From Paramecium octaurelia (lineage: Eukaryota; Ciliophora; Oligohymenophorea; Peniculida; Parameciidae), in NCBI GenBank assembly GCA_905182995.1, contig CAJJDP010000119.1, positions 297,384-361,383 on the forward strand: a stretch of 64,000 nt of DNA. Reading direction: 5' to 3'. How positions within the stretch are numbered: position 1 is the first letter of the stretch; the number at the start of each line of letters is the position of its first letter. Position numbers and translations under genes: made by a program. Positions 36,532 to 48,672 of the stretch are shown piece by piece. The notes under the pieces were generated by a model. That model saw only the letters and a list, made by a program, of their open reading frames with translations. It had not been told where the DNA came from and ran no database searches.

Positions 36532-38813
36532 ATGAAACTTGATCTCGATATTTATCAATGGCTTGTAAAAATTAATGTTTTACAAGAATTGCCTATCAAC
36601 AATTTATTTGCTCATGTTGATTAAGCTTTGGAAGAGCAATTCTTGAATGGAATAATAGTTAGTCAAATTCTTAAACAATTTGATTAGAAGATTGAAGTTG
36701 ATGTCAAACAAGGTAATAGCAATGCAATACGATTGTTTAATTGGAATAATGTATGTAGAAGTTTACAATAGATTAACATCACATTGGATGATGATATCAA
36801 AAGTACTTAATATCCATATATGTAGTTTCAATTGTGAAAGGAGACACATAGATGTTGATGCAGTTTTTGAAAGAAATAAAATAACATTATGAAATGGCAT
36901 TTTACGTAGAAGAGCAAGTAAGTACAACAACTAGATTTGATTCACAATAAAATGAGCCTTAAGAAATAAGCATCGATGAAATTGATCCTGAGAAGCCTCT
37001 TAATCAAACATAATCCCTTTTAGAATTCATCATAGTTTCCCTTTGCAAGCATTTCACATTAAAACCCAAATAAGCAGTAGTCTTACTAAATTAAAATTAT
37101 AAATAATTATCAAACATCCTAATTAAGGGCAACAAAAGTTTCAAGAGTGTGATTAATTGGTTGATGGAATTGTCTAAATACATAAATCACATTATTAAAT
37201 TTGTAACTTACAAAATAGATATATTGTTGTCTCTACTTAAAGCTGGGTTGGTTTCACAAAACAATGAAGTGTGTTATTGGACATTATATATAATCGAAGG
37301 AATTTTGATAAATTTGCCATAAAAAGAATTACTGGAAGACGTATATGCTTGGTTAGTCAGAGAACATGGAGGTTTAATCGTATTGATATTATCATAACAA
37401 CGACATCACTAATATTTAGAATAAGTCTGTAAAATATACAGTGTCGTCTCTTAATATAATGTTGTCGATTTTTTCGATGTTCAATTAAGAAAAATATTGA
37501 AATCTGGAAAAGAGTACATTGATTTCATAAATGGGATCATCTAAACAATTCAAATAAGAGATCAAATGTAAGAGCTTAACCTTTTTGAGTTATTTGCTTC
37601 CCATGCCGTCAAATTATTTGAACCTTAGCATACTGCAATGGAAAGAATGACAGCTCTCAAATATTTTGAGCATTATTGGATATTTTATCCTTAATCATTT
37701 GTTCTTAAACAAATGGAGCAATATTTGTTGAACTCAAGAAAGGCTACTCGTGAATCTAGTTTTGCGATGAGAATATTTACTTATCAAAGTTTATTTAGAA
37801 TTCTGGACAATTTGGCTCTCTAAAAGGACAAATATGCAGCTTTGTTGTATAAGAAATTAGTGTTTTCTCTTATTGAAAACTTTGATTAAAAAGAAGTAAG
37901 AGAGTTTTTGGTTGCTAACTTCTTAATGCTAATTAGAAAATACTCAACTATACCTATAGATATTTTAATCATTCCTATGGTGAAATAACTTTAAATTGAA
38001 TAAAACGAAGTCTAAATTAATATTGTTGACTTTCAATTGTTAAAATCTGTTTGCACTCATCCTAAAATCGATGTTAACATGGCTATTTTAATGTTGGATA
38101 TGCTAAGTAAATTATATTTAAGTTCTATCATGTTTTATTAATTGGCATTTCAATAGATCTAATTACTATTAACTAGATTTATTAAGTCAAATTCAGTACA
38201 AGAATTTACCTTTAACCTTGTAAAAATTGCAATATCTGAATATTATGGGAACTATTAGGAACATATTAAAAGTAATCCGAAATCCATTTTGAATAGGAGT
38301 CCAGATGAAAATATCAAAAGATAATAATTTAGATCTCAGATTATTTCTTTAATTAAATTTATTATTAATCTTAGATCCTTCGAATTAAATGAATAGATAA
38401 AACCAGTAATTGCTCATTTCTATTTGGAAATCTAATAGGTATATTGAATAATTAATAATGAATAGAATTTGAAAACGGAATCAAAAGCCTTATTTATGTT
38501 GCTGGGGCATTTTGGAGATCCATAAGAAATAATTTAAGAAGAATAAAAAAAATAAAAACAAGTTAACTAATAATAACCATAGCAATCTATTTTTTAAAGT
38601 TAAATTGTAAAATCTTAATTGTAAGGATCAAAAATATCCAATGCTTAGTCAAACTTAATTCATCCAAAATCAAATAAAGGAACAATTTCTTAAAAGGATG
38701 ATCCATTCAGAGAATTAAGAGATGATGCAAATAAACCGACTTTGACTATGCTGGGAAATCTATCTTTAAATTTTGATGAATAGTCATTATTGAAATAATT
38801 TGAACTACTTTGA
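36532..38813 (+). CDS. large helical protein, N-terminal CH-like domain plus armadillo/HEAT-like region
   Basis: Encodes 743 residues with introns at 36803-36825 and 38439-38465. The first 115 residues (IYQWLVKINVL, an INNLFAHVD helix, RLFNWNNVCRSL, MQFLKEIKQHYE) resemble a calponin-homology-like domain of the CH_2 type found in ciliary proteins. A linker leads into about 450 residues of regular helices (for example LLSLLKAGLVSQNNEVCYWTL) that read as armadillo/HEAT-type repeats. The last 130 residues are Gln/Ser-rich, ending in a short acidic helix. I cannot name the protein; a microtubule-linked or ciliary scaffold is plausible. No signal peptide or membrane segment. Confidence 0.75.
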
Positions 38814-39190
38814 AATATGTATTATAGTCATATTTATTTATAAAAATCAAACCAAACATTATTATCATTAATGAAACAGATTTTCAGAATGAATATTCTA
38901 TTAAAGTGTTGATTAGCCTTTAAATTCTTGTATGTTTTTTATCATATTTAAAATTCTTCTTGTAACTATGATCTAAAATTATATGTTGTCATTCTAAAGC
39001 AAATTAAGGAATAAGTAAAGAATTGCTTAAGATAATTTTGATAATGAATCATGTAATTTTGATAACTTTAATGGTTTTGTTTTTTATGACATACTTGAAA
39101 TTAGAAGTTTTGGGTTTTTAATAGATAGATAGAGATTATTTTATAATTCAGTTTTAGATAATTTCAGACATATTTTTTTATTTAATATAA
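38814..39190. other. AT-rich intergenic region
   Basis: No supported gene or RNA on either strand; upstream DNA of the small Tim chaperone gene. Confidence 0.5.
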
Positions 39191-39421
39191 ATGTAAAATT
39201 AATTGATGCAAACAACTTGTTTAAAGCATTGCACAAACTTGAGTCTCAATCTACAACTTGATGCTCCAGAAGAGTTGTGCTTAAGGAGATGTATATCAAA
39301 GTACAATGAGGCATTGAAATTATTTATAAAGGAAGAGAATACATAATAGAAAATTGAAATCTAAACTCAGAGCAAAGCAAAACCAGAAGGTAAATCGATT
39401 TTTAAAAGGCTTGGATTTTGA
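39191..39421 (+). CDS. small Tim-type mitochondrial intermembrane-space chaperone (twin CX3C)
   Basis: Encodes 76 residues, no intron; an in-frame ATG at 39206 would give 71. Twin CX3C motifs CLKHC and CLRRC are separated by 15 residues, the signature and spacing of Tim8/9/10/13. As in the family, the second motif is preceded by E-x-x-C-type spacing (APEELC) and followed by SKYNEAL. Such proteins form hexameric chaperones that carry hydrophobic precursors across the intermembrane space; no cleavable presequence is expected or seen. The N-terminus before the first motif is short, so the protein may be a divergent member. The convergent neighbour's stop lies 24 bp away. Confidence 0.78.
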
Positions 39422-39445
39422 TAATCAAATGAAATTGTAAATAAA

Positions 39446-40260
39446 TCATTTCTTTCCTTTCTTCTTCTTATCGTCCTTTTTTGGTTATAATTATAATAGT
39501 GGTTCTTCAACTGCTCCAATATCCTCATCAACAGTTCTTGCCAAATAACCCTCAAATTCTAATGCCATTAACTACTCTTCCTCATCAGCTATTTCTCTAT
39601 ACATTAGTAATACGTGTAGCAGGAGCTTACAAATAAGCCAGAATGTAAGTGCCTTTATCACTTAAAAATGTATTTGCAATTCCGTCTAATTTGGTCTTCA
39701 CAAATTTACGTTCCCCAGTTTTATCACACAATTCAATCACTAATTAATCGTTATGATATTTCTCATTTAGATCTTTGAATTTATCCAATACCACCTTAAT
39801 CTTGTTCAATTTATCAGTGTACTTGGTGACATACTCTGATTATTTCTCAGTATCTTTTTGCAATTCCAGTTTTTCTGCTTCCAAAGGATTGCTTGGAGGA
39901 GCGTCTTTGCCTTTCTTTTGAGGAGGTGGCTTAGCTCCTTTTTTATCATCCTAAATATAATTATGCTTATTGTAACTTTTTTTCCAGTCGGTGCCTCCAA
40001 TAAACCTTCTTCCTGTAAGTGTTAATTGATTGCAGTGATTCTTTTCTCATTTGATGTTATCTTTTATTAAGCAGTTTTTTAATCTTTCTGATGTTGTTCT
40101 TCTTTGGTTGTAAGTAGCTATTTTCAAAATCCTAGATCAAATTTACTTTAGTTATTTCCTTAATGGCTTGAGTCCATATACAATCTAATAGTGTACTGCC
40201 CAACACATCTATGGTAAAAACCTTATATTGTTTATAACCAAAAAGGATTAAAATAAACAT
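39446..40260 (-). CDS. unknown Lys-rich protein
   Basis: Encodes 244 residues with introns at 40134-40162, 39956-39981 and 39605-39629. The middle intron begins GTTACA instead of GTA but joins exons exactly in frame. Begins with a short hydrophobic stretch then KVFTIDVLGSTLLDCIWTQA, followed by a charged linker, a helical middle (KYTDKLNKIKVVLDKFKDL) and a C-terminal half with GERKFVKTKLDGIANTFLSDKGTYILA and LEFEGYLARTVDED, ending in a Lys tail. Not recognised. Only one usable ATG exists, and it lies 14 bp from the start of the divergent neighbour, so a missed upstream exon is possible. Confidence 0.65.
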
Positions 40261-40274
40261 TAATATTATATAAA

Positions 40275-40850
40275 ATGGATAAGGACTTGATAATTGATTA
40301 CCATTAAAATGCAGAAACAATTGGATAATACCTAAATCAAACTAGAAAAGCACAAAATGATATCCTACTCAAAAGATCTCCTCAGTATTTTCATTTTCAA
40401 TCATCCAAATATGGTATTAGATCACCTATTCAAATAAAAAATCCTCTTCTCATTAAATCCTTGTTTTAGACCAAGAAACTCTTTAAAGAGAGAGAAACCA
40501 CACTTCCCATTTATACTCTCAAGACCTTGCCTGCTTAACCAGTCCTTTCATTTTAAACTGATCGTATTCACAGCAAATGTCCTGCATTCAAGAACTTTCC
40601 TTTAAAATCAGGATTAAAACAAATACGAAATTCCCCTGAAGAATACATAAGAATAGAGACAGCACCTGCTATATGTAAAAGTCCAGCGACTTAAAAAACA
40701 ACTCCAACAAACCTATTTAAAACTTAAATTTGTAATGACAAAAAACCAAAACCGAAACAATTCTAATCGAATTTTAATAAAAACGAATGGGGTATGGGAG
40801 GATGGAATATAATTGACGATAATTTTGATACAAAACTATTCATTGATTGA
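40275..40850 (+). CDS. unknown basic Pro/Lys/Thr-rich protein
   Basis: Encodes 191 residues in a single exon. Not recognised. No membrane segments; rich in Lys, Ser, Thr, Pro with repeated K-S-P or P-T motifs (KRSPQY, IRSPIQ, CKSPATQ), like a disordered phosphoprotein. Ends with an unusual W/G segment (NEWGMGGWNIIDDNF). Its start is 14 bp from the divergent gene's start, and its last codons overlap the last codons of the convergent gene on the other strand by 11 bp. Confidence 0.65.
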
Positions 40851-42878
40851 TACTTGAATCGATTTCATCTACTTTTAATATTGAATTGTCATTTATGTTA
40901 CGAAGCACCTTGTTCTCTAAATCAAGTTTAAATTCTAAATAAGTTGGACTAAGTTCCTTTATATTAAGACCTGCCTGCAATGAAAGTCTTCTCCCAGCCT
41001 AAGTCATTTGCTATGAAATCTTTTCAAACTAAATCGACTTCTTCCTAAGCTTCTCTATTTATTCTAAGTTTAATCTATTTTTTCGATTCTTATATTCGAC
41101 ATTTGTCGAAACAATTAAAATAGGAGTTTCATTTTTAATTTAAAGATCATTCTTCAATTAGTTCTCTTCATTGGAATCATTAGAAGATGATGACGAATCT
41201 GATTCACTAAGAATAGCTAAATCGACTTCTTTGGTATCTTCCTTTTATTCGTCAATTTCATTCATATTCTGTTTTTGCTCCTCTTAATTTTACTATATCT
41301 GATTGTTTTATGCTACTTCCATTTATTAAACTTCCACTTTCTTCTCATCTTATCCTTTCTTTACTTCTGCAGTGTCCAAAATTACATTTTCTATGTTAAT
41401 GTTATTGATTTCAATCAATTTTGTCTCTTCTGCATTGATTTGCATTTAAGAACCCAATTTCTTTTGATTTTCACATTGTTAGACCTTCAATTCCCATTTA
41501 GTTCTGCCCCAAATTTTAGATTGCTGCAACTCTGAATTAATTTCTAAAATCTAAGTATCATATGTAATATAATCCAATTCTTTCTTGATTTTTGCATCCA
41601 GTTCCTTTTCAAATGCAAATACCTATCTATTAAACATAGAATTAGTATTGTTTTAAATTTTGTAAACCTTAATGAATTAAAATGCCCAAAAAGGATGATA
41701 ATCATTCAAGGCTCTTTCAAAAATATAAAACACTATTCTTTCAACTTAAGAGGAGAGAATGTCTGATTTTGGATAGACATTGCATAATCTTATGATTGAA
41801 ATAAAGATTTGAGCTTAATGCATAGATTCCCATAAAGAGATATCAGTAATTCTAACTAAATTATCAACAATCTAATGAATAACTTTTAAAATTTACTTCG
41901 ATTAATTTGATAATTAATTGAGTAATTTTTTAATTGTGATCACAGTGATCTTTGATTAAATTATTGATAATGTGCAAATTTTATTTGATAACTTAGTAAA
42001 ATAAAGTAGAATGAAACTAAGAAGTAATTTATTCCGACTCCTCTTCCTCTAAATCTAAATTTTGCAATTCAGTGGAGTAATGGTTCGATATAATAGAAAT
42101 TATGTGAGCAGCATTTTTGGCGACTCTAATAAAGTATAGTAAACAAATCTTACATTTTATTAGTTAATTAAATAACCTCAAACATTTTAGTTAAAATTTA
42201 ACTGGTTATTATGAATTCTATCAAGTCCTATTTTTTTATTTTAGTAAAGATTTCATGTATGATTTGCGTGAAGTTTATCGCTTGTAATTCCGTTAATTAA
42301 TCGAATTCCTAGATCCCTTTACAGAGAAACGATTCTTAGTATTTGTTTTTGAGACTGACCATCATCTCAATAATGAGTTGCGCTACATAGGGGTACTCAA
42401 GATGATTGTACAATTAGATCAACTTGTCTTATTGTTTATCTAAAAGAGTAGAGTTTTCCTAACTAATGAATGAGATTATCCGTAGCGCATAGTACCATTG
42501 TATTTCAACTGTTAATTCATTATTTAACAATTGGAACACTTATTCCCAATGAGTCTAAGTTTAAAAGAGTAAAATTACCAGAATTTGAGCATTAACCTTT
42601 TCCAGTTTAAGCTCAATCAATTCCCACATTATGGCATACTGGTTAGTTAGCTACTCAAAATGTTCACTTAAAACATACTGATAATCCATGAACATAACTT
42701 CTAGCAAGCCAACTGTGCCTTTTACCAGAGTCTCCACAGCTAATGAATCTCCCAACTTAGCTTATTTTACAAATAAATCCTCCTCCAACAGTAACAATAT
42801 ATCTCCTTGGGTCTTCTCAATCAGTTACTTTAATGGATTTTAGGGTTGACGATTATAACCTTCAGGCCACAGAAACAT
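40840..42878 (-). CDS. SAPS-domain-like protein (candidate PP6-type phosphatase regulatory subunit)
   Basis: Encodes 661 residues with introns at 42126-42153 and 41872-41896. The N-terminus (MFLWPEGY, then PLKQLIEKTQGDILLLLEEDLFVKQAKLGD) has the layout of SAPS proteins, which start with a short aromatic leader and a leucine-rich 'LLdE...lKxxN' helix pair, followed by helical repeats; LYNHLEYPYVAQLIIEMM and NKIVAKNAAHIISIISNHY fit the later SAPS repeats. SAPS proteins guide the PP6/Sit4 phosphatase to substrates in the cytosol. The C-terminal 200 residues are acidic, with a Ser-Glu-Asp cluster (SESDSSSSSNDSNEEN), a likely CK2 site. Family call is moderate; a generic helical-repeat protein is the alternative. 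Confidence 0.6.
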
Positions 42879-42912
42879 AAGATGATGTTAATTTTATTAT
42901 AAAAATACTCTC

Positions 42913-44634
42913 TCAAATATGTCTAAAATATTTCTTTCCTCCAGATATTGGACTATCTTTTAGGTGTTTCTCTTCTTTAGCCTTAATGTAATCGTCCCAG
43001 AACCCATCATCATTGATGTAGTAATCAACAGGAATATCATCCACTCTCTCCGATTTATCCACAGCCCAATCAGGAAGAGGAACATCATCCTTAGCAACAT
43101 GTCTTGGAGTGTGTGCTCTCTGTTCTAAATACTTGAAGACTACATCTGGATTCTAAGTAAATGATTAAAAAAATTTAAATTACAATAGCAGTATCGACAT
43201 GTTCATTTTCTTGATCTTACATCAATCTTTCTTCATCGAATCTTGAAATCATAGGTCTGTATCCAGCTGATCCTAAATCATAAACTTCTTGATTCATTTC
43301 ATCAAATTAGCAAGATAATCTGGCAGCATAATTCAAAGAGTTTTCTTTTTCAGCCAAAGTCATCTAATTATTTGCGAATTCCAACCCTCTGTACACATTC
43401 TTAACATTGGGATTGTCTCTAATATGTTTAGGTAATGTCTAGTAATATGTATTCAAGGATCCAGATTTAACAGGTTCCTGTGGAGTAGGTTCGTGCTTAC
43501 CAGTTATAATATCCTTCAATAATTAATATGCTCCAAATGATCTGAAGAATGACCATCTTTCCAAATAATAAATCAATTCAGTTTTCTCTAATGGGTACTT
43601 CTCTGGCAATGGTTGAACTTCTCCTTCAGGTATGTGAGTTTGAATTTTAATATTAGTATTTAATCCCAAATCTTTAATAGGATTCCTCTTTAATAATTGT
43701 TCCATCATAGTTTCCTTAACGAAAAGTGCTGGTCCTGGAGCCACAGTCTCCCAATTTGACTCCTCATGTATTTCTTGCTTTAATCTCTATAATCTTTTTT
43801 TCAAGTCAAGTTTTGCTAATGCTTTTTTTGTCCTCGATCTATAACCCTTCTTCTTCTTCATCATTATTTCAGGTTGTTTACCATATCCCTTTCTGACTAA
43901 ATATTCAATTGCATCCACTGTTTTCTGAGTATGATTTTCTCTAAACCACTCTATAAATTGAGATCAAATTTTACTTGTAAATCCAGGTTTGTCTTACATA
44001 GGAAATTTGCCTTTGTCTGTACCTGGATATCTCTTAAATTATTCCATTTTTAGATCAATCAACATTGGCTTCTTAAATCTCATGTATTTCTTCCATTCAG
44101 CCACACTTCTAAATTTATAGATGTTTTCCTTCACATAACGATGTTCACCATCGATAAAGAATCTCCTTAGCATTCTCTTACCCTTCCTTCTTTACCTATC
44201 CAAAGTTGCCAAGAATTATTTTGGAAGTTTTGTGTCATCAATCACTTTTAATAATTATAAGAATCATTACGCAATTCTCCTTTGTTTTGCAATTTCAGTA
44301 CTTCTGCTTCCACTTTATAATCCTCTCCTACTTACTTTACTTATTTATCTAATGCCAATTATTATGCTCTATTAAAATGACTGAAATTGTCCTTCTCATT
44401 GAGATCAATTACTCTAGCTCTTTATAAGAGATATTTCTATTTTAATTGATCATCTTAAGGGATTGTTAATTATGGTTGTATTGGCTTAGCTTAATTTAAT
44501 TAGCTTTTGTCAACTTCCAATAATTTATTGTCTACTTATATCACATTCTTTTTATTCGTCTTATACTTTTTCAAAAAAGCTGAAAGCGATTAATCTAAAC
44601 GCGAATAACTTAGACACAGTTTAAATCTATACAT
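42913..44634 (-). CDS. unknown, probably mitochondrial protein
   Basis: Encodes 546 residues with introns at 44245-44270, 43951-43974 and 43153-43183. The N-terminus (MYRFKLCLSYSRLDQSLSAFLKK) is basic and amphipathic like a mitochondrial presequence. The body is basic with many aromatic residues (RRKGKRMLRRFF, AEWKKYMRFKKPM, MMKKKKGYRSR) and an acidic C-terminal part (DKSERVDDIPVDYYINDDGFWDDY). This profile fits large ciliate-specific mitochondrial ribosome or respiratory-complex subunits, but I recognise no family. It starts only 20 bp after the K+ channel stop on the same strand. Confidence 0.7.
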
Positions 44635-44653
44635 TAATAATTTAATAAAAATT

Positions 44654-47557
44654 TCAATAATCAAGTTTGATAATCAACTTATTCCTCTTCGATCTACGCT
44701 TCCTAACAAAGTTCACATTCATAAAGTCAGTAAAGTTCTGTGTCTCTTTGAATTGATTGAGTTGTTCAAGAATCTTGGAAGAATTCATATGTGTCATGTA
44801 ATTTTAATAATCCTGGAATTTATCGAACTTCTCAAAAATTTCTTTGTATGTACCCATTTAGCATTATGTAATTTAGTCAATCCCAGGACTAGCAGCCTTT
44901 GACTATTTTGTAGGGGATTTGCTACTTGCTTGAGAAAGAGAAGAATTCTCCTTAATACTATCCGCGTCAGCTTTTCTTAAATCTTAATCCAACGATGTGT
45001 GGTTTATTAGTTTGAAAGACAAAGACTTTGCTAAATCAGCAGAAATTTTACGTTACTCAAGAATGTTGATTTCCTCCTGATTTTTCAATTTCATATGATA
45101 AATCTCAGAACTGTGAGCCTCCGAATATTCTGCAGAAATATTTTTAGATATGTTGTCAACTCCTGTTTTAATTTTATCTTCAGGCATTGATTTAAAATTG
45201 ATGTACTAGCAATTCAGAAAATCGGGTAGCCTTTTAATATATTAGGACTGCTTTCTCCCTTTAATTTTCAAGACCGATTGCTTTCTCATTGTTGATCTTA
45301 CTTCATCCTTTATTTACTTTTAGGTATGGTTATCATTATTAAGATTTTAAAACTCTTTTTATAATTACTACTACTTTAGGGTTTAAATTTAATATTACGA
45401 ACTGATTTATTAGGATAGTTTAGGGTCTTTTAATAGATAGTAGAGTACGGTATCAGATATTTGTGCCTCAAAAATGAGAGATGACAATCTTCTTTTTAGA
45501 TTATTCCTCTTGACGTACTTCCTTTCTTGCACTTGGTTTTTGCGATACTGAATAATTATTTTGGTTTTATTCGGGAAGCCTGTTAGCATTGGACATTAGT
45601 ATAACATATGTGTTGACTTATTGCAACCAACACAATGCAAATGAAACTCATCGAAACGACCAGAGAATTTAACTAAATCTTTCAATTAGCAATATTTTTC
45701 CTAAATTTAAGAAAGTCATATACATATCCAAACTTTTTGGCTATTGAATTGAAATCAGCTTTTGATATTTTCAAAATTCTTGATGAGGTAATTGATCTAC
45801 AACTGATTTCATAATTTTAATCTAAGAGGAACTCTTGCTATCCAAATATTTCATCTTATCCAGATATTGTCTGAATACTTAGCATAGTAGCAGATCCTTC
45901 TGGAATTTCTACAAAGTATTCAATTTCACCATCGCATAAAATGTATAAAAAATTGCTAGGATCATTTTTGGAAAATATTGTATTGAATGGGACCAGCTTC
46001 TCCTCAATAAATTTAGATGCTAAGGCAGAGATGAAATCTTCATTAAAATTCTCTTTAAAAAAAGGAATCTTGGATATACTTTTCATATTTAGATCTATCA
46101 TCATTTCCTATAATATTATTTATCTTACATTATGTAAATGAGATGGCAATTGTTGATTGAATTTGTTGACATCCAATTAATTTTCATTTCTTTAATCTTT
46201 CCACAAGTATTCAAAAAATCTTAAAATCTTTATTTGCAATTTACTATTATATCCTCTAATTCTTAGATACTGTTTAAGATCATTCATATCAACTCTGATT
46301 TAATGATTCTTTGATTATAATTATCCAATCGATTAGCCAATACAATTTATTGAATAACCAAATGTGCAACAAGAAAAAATTGCAACAAATATTAGAAATG
46401 TCTTCTCTAAAATATTCTAAGGGGCGATATCACCATAACCAATAGTTGTCATTGTTATTATGCTCCAATAAAATGTACTGAGCTAACATAATTTGTTTAT
46501 TTACGTATTTAATTATCCAAGTTTCATCGACTAGGCCATTCGATAATAACCAAGAAGCTTCCTTATTCAAAAGTCCTACATAAAATAATCCACAACAACA
46601 TATGTGAGACTCATAGAGTATTACATAAATTAGACGTATCAAATCATAAATGATCCAATAATTAGTTGTTAACTCCACTCTGTCGATTATTGATTCTGTA
46701 ATGCTTGGTATTTACAAAGCCTTCAATAACATAAATAAATAAAGAGCGGAATTTTGGAAGGCTAGAAAGTAAATTGAGGTTGGTACTAAAATAAATAAAT
46801 TTATAATAAAGTCTAAAAATTTTAAAGTTGAAAAATACTGTTCTTGTAAAAGTTGTACCAAATCTTATTCCTATCTCTCACTAAATAGCCCGCTTCATAA
46901 TAGCATGTGTTAAGTTTAATTATTATATCGATTAAAAACAAAAAATAGGGGATTCTAAATAGATAAATTTCGCAAAACTCATAATCTTCTGGTGGGTAGT
47001 TTTCAAAATCAAAAGAAAATTTGACTGTTATATACAGTACATTTAAATTGATATTTACCAGCATAAGAATGTTCCACAACAGTAGAAAAATTGATTCTGG
47101 TTCGAATGTGAACCTTAAAGTAGTCAAATAATCCATGAATCCTTTCATGTAACAAATCTTATACAGATGTTGTAACAAGAAATATTTCACACGGGATGAT
47201 TATTGAGGTTTCTTAATACGGATGATATATTACCATATATTTAAAGTAATCATTAAGCAGGTAATAATTGAAATCAGCTGCTTTATCTCCAATTATTCTA
47301 AACATATTCCTATCCAATAAAGAGAATTTCGAAGCAAAGGGACTACGTGTAATAAGTGATATAAAGCGAAGCACTTGCATGAGTACCAAGAGTGCTCGAT
47401 CTCTCCAGATTTTATTTGGAAATGAGTTCATTCTATTAGTTTGTATTGTTTTCAAATTAACTGTCTTTAAGAATGCTGGTCTCAGTGATTATTTTGGAAG
47501 AGTTGGCTATGTTTTTAATGGAGCACGTTCTGTAATGGATCCCAATTCTGAATTCAT
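44654..47557 (-). CDS. K+-selective channel with cyclic-nucleotide-binding domain (EAG/HCN/CNG-type)
   Basis: Encodes 929 residues with introns at 47212-47233, 46813-46838, 46483-46504, 46108-46128 and 45701-45723 (the 21-nt intron 46108-46128 is frame-neutral; if retained, 936 residues). S1 (SIFLLLWNILML), S2 (IPYFLFLIDIIIKL), S3 (FIINLFILVPTSIYFLAF), S5 (IIYDLIRLIYVILYESHI), pore helix and filter SIITMTTIGYGD, then S6 (LIFVAIFSCCTFGYSI). The C-linker leads to a cyclic-nucleotide-binding fold (FFKENFNEDFISALASKFIEE, FLYILCDGEIEYFVEI, EIFGQQEFL), followed by a CxxC...H...CP zinc-knuckle-like segment and a long Ser/Lys-rich tail. It should conduct K+ across surface or ciliary membrane. S4 has very few basic residues, so voltage gating is doubtful. 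Confidence 0.92.
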
Positions 47558-47870
47558 TTTTTCTAGAGCTAACTCTTTTTAATATGATAAGAAAAATAAA
47601 ATAGGGAAAGAGGATTTAAATTAAAAGTGGTCCAACTTTAGATTATTTCATTTTAAACAAAGATGTTCAAAGGCCGAAAAGTAATTTGAAAATCTGAATT
47701 TTCATTTGATTTTTAAATCTTATAAGAAAAACCCAAAATATCCCAATTAATTTTCTTACTTGAAATGTGTATAAGATTTGTTTCTAATTAAATGCCTCAC
47801 AGATTTAACTAAATTAACAACTTGTCGATACTAAACAATATTAATAATATAAAAATAAATAATAAAGCTT
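47558..47870. other. intergenic region
   Basis: AT-rich spacer between the K+ channel start and the CFAP299 stop, both minus strand. No gene seen. Confidence 0.5.
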
Positions 47871-48642
47871 TCATTTCTTTCTTGTGTAATAGTCATACAA
47901 GACAATTTGGATTGCTTCTGGAGATTCTATTTCAGTTCTAGTCATTCCATCTTCTGGTTTTTTGTTTGGATCAACATTAATAACCTTTAAATAAATTAAT
48001 TACTCATACTTTTCTATCTCTTTTGTTTCTAAAAAGTAATCCTTGTTGACCAGAATTCGCATCCACTTTAAAATTGGGAGAATCATTTGAAACGCACTAT
48101 CCAGTTCTCCAGTTGTAATATGATAGATCTGTTGGTCTAGGTTGTAATTTTTTTTTCCCTTCAAAATATATTTTAAAATCTTCAGTTTTCAAACGATGTG
48201 CATAATCAATGTAACCGCTTACCTCACAATTAGCAGATTCTAATCTTATAAAAATAATTGTCAGCAATTTTCCATTCAAGACCTTTAACTCTCTATAAAT
48301 TAACAATAAATAATACCTTTCAGCTAATGCTCTCAAAAATGGAGATTTTTCAATTATGGATGGATCACTAACTTCTGTGTGTGCAAGTGCCTTAGTTTTG
48401 TCTTTATTTTAGTTAAGTCTGGCTTCTTCGACTGCCTTTTTTTTGGCCTCAAATTGCTCACGACTTAAAATTTCTGTCTTTGCATGATATCCCTATTCTT
48501 TCAATTATCTGGCTAATTCAATATCCTCTAAATAGAATAGATCTTCCTTTGTGATGTGAGAATCTAAGTATTCCTCATAAGTTTTAAACTTATCAAGTGA
48601 AGTATCATAAACTTCACTATCAAAATCCTCAGCAATCATCAT
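47871..48642 (-). CDS. CFAP299: cilia- and flagella-associated protein CFAP299
   Basis: Encodes 240 residues with introns at 48293-48316 and 47985-48009, close to the usual length of about 233. Family landmarks are all present: [19 protein letters not shown] followed by ELARQLKEQGYH, a [15 protein letters not shown] helix, [28 protein letters not shown] and a C-terminal [17 protein letters not shown]299 is a conserved protein of motile cilia; its exact place in the axoneme is not something the sequence shows. Two ATGs occur in tandem at the start. It lies 30 bp from the ALG11 stop on the same strand. Confidence 0.93.
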
Positions 48643-48672
48643 ATTAGTTTTTTATTGAAAATATTATAATAA

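Noticed and set aside
36680-36892. Separate 70-residue plus-strand protein
   Set aside because: It is out of frame inside the CH-ARM gene and crosses its 23-nt intron.
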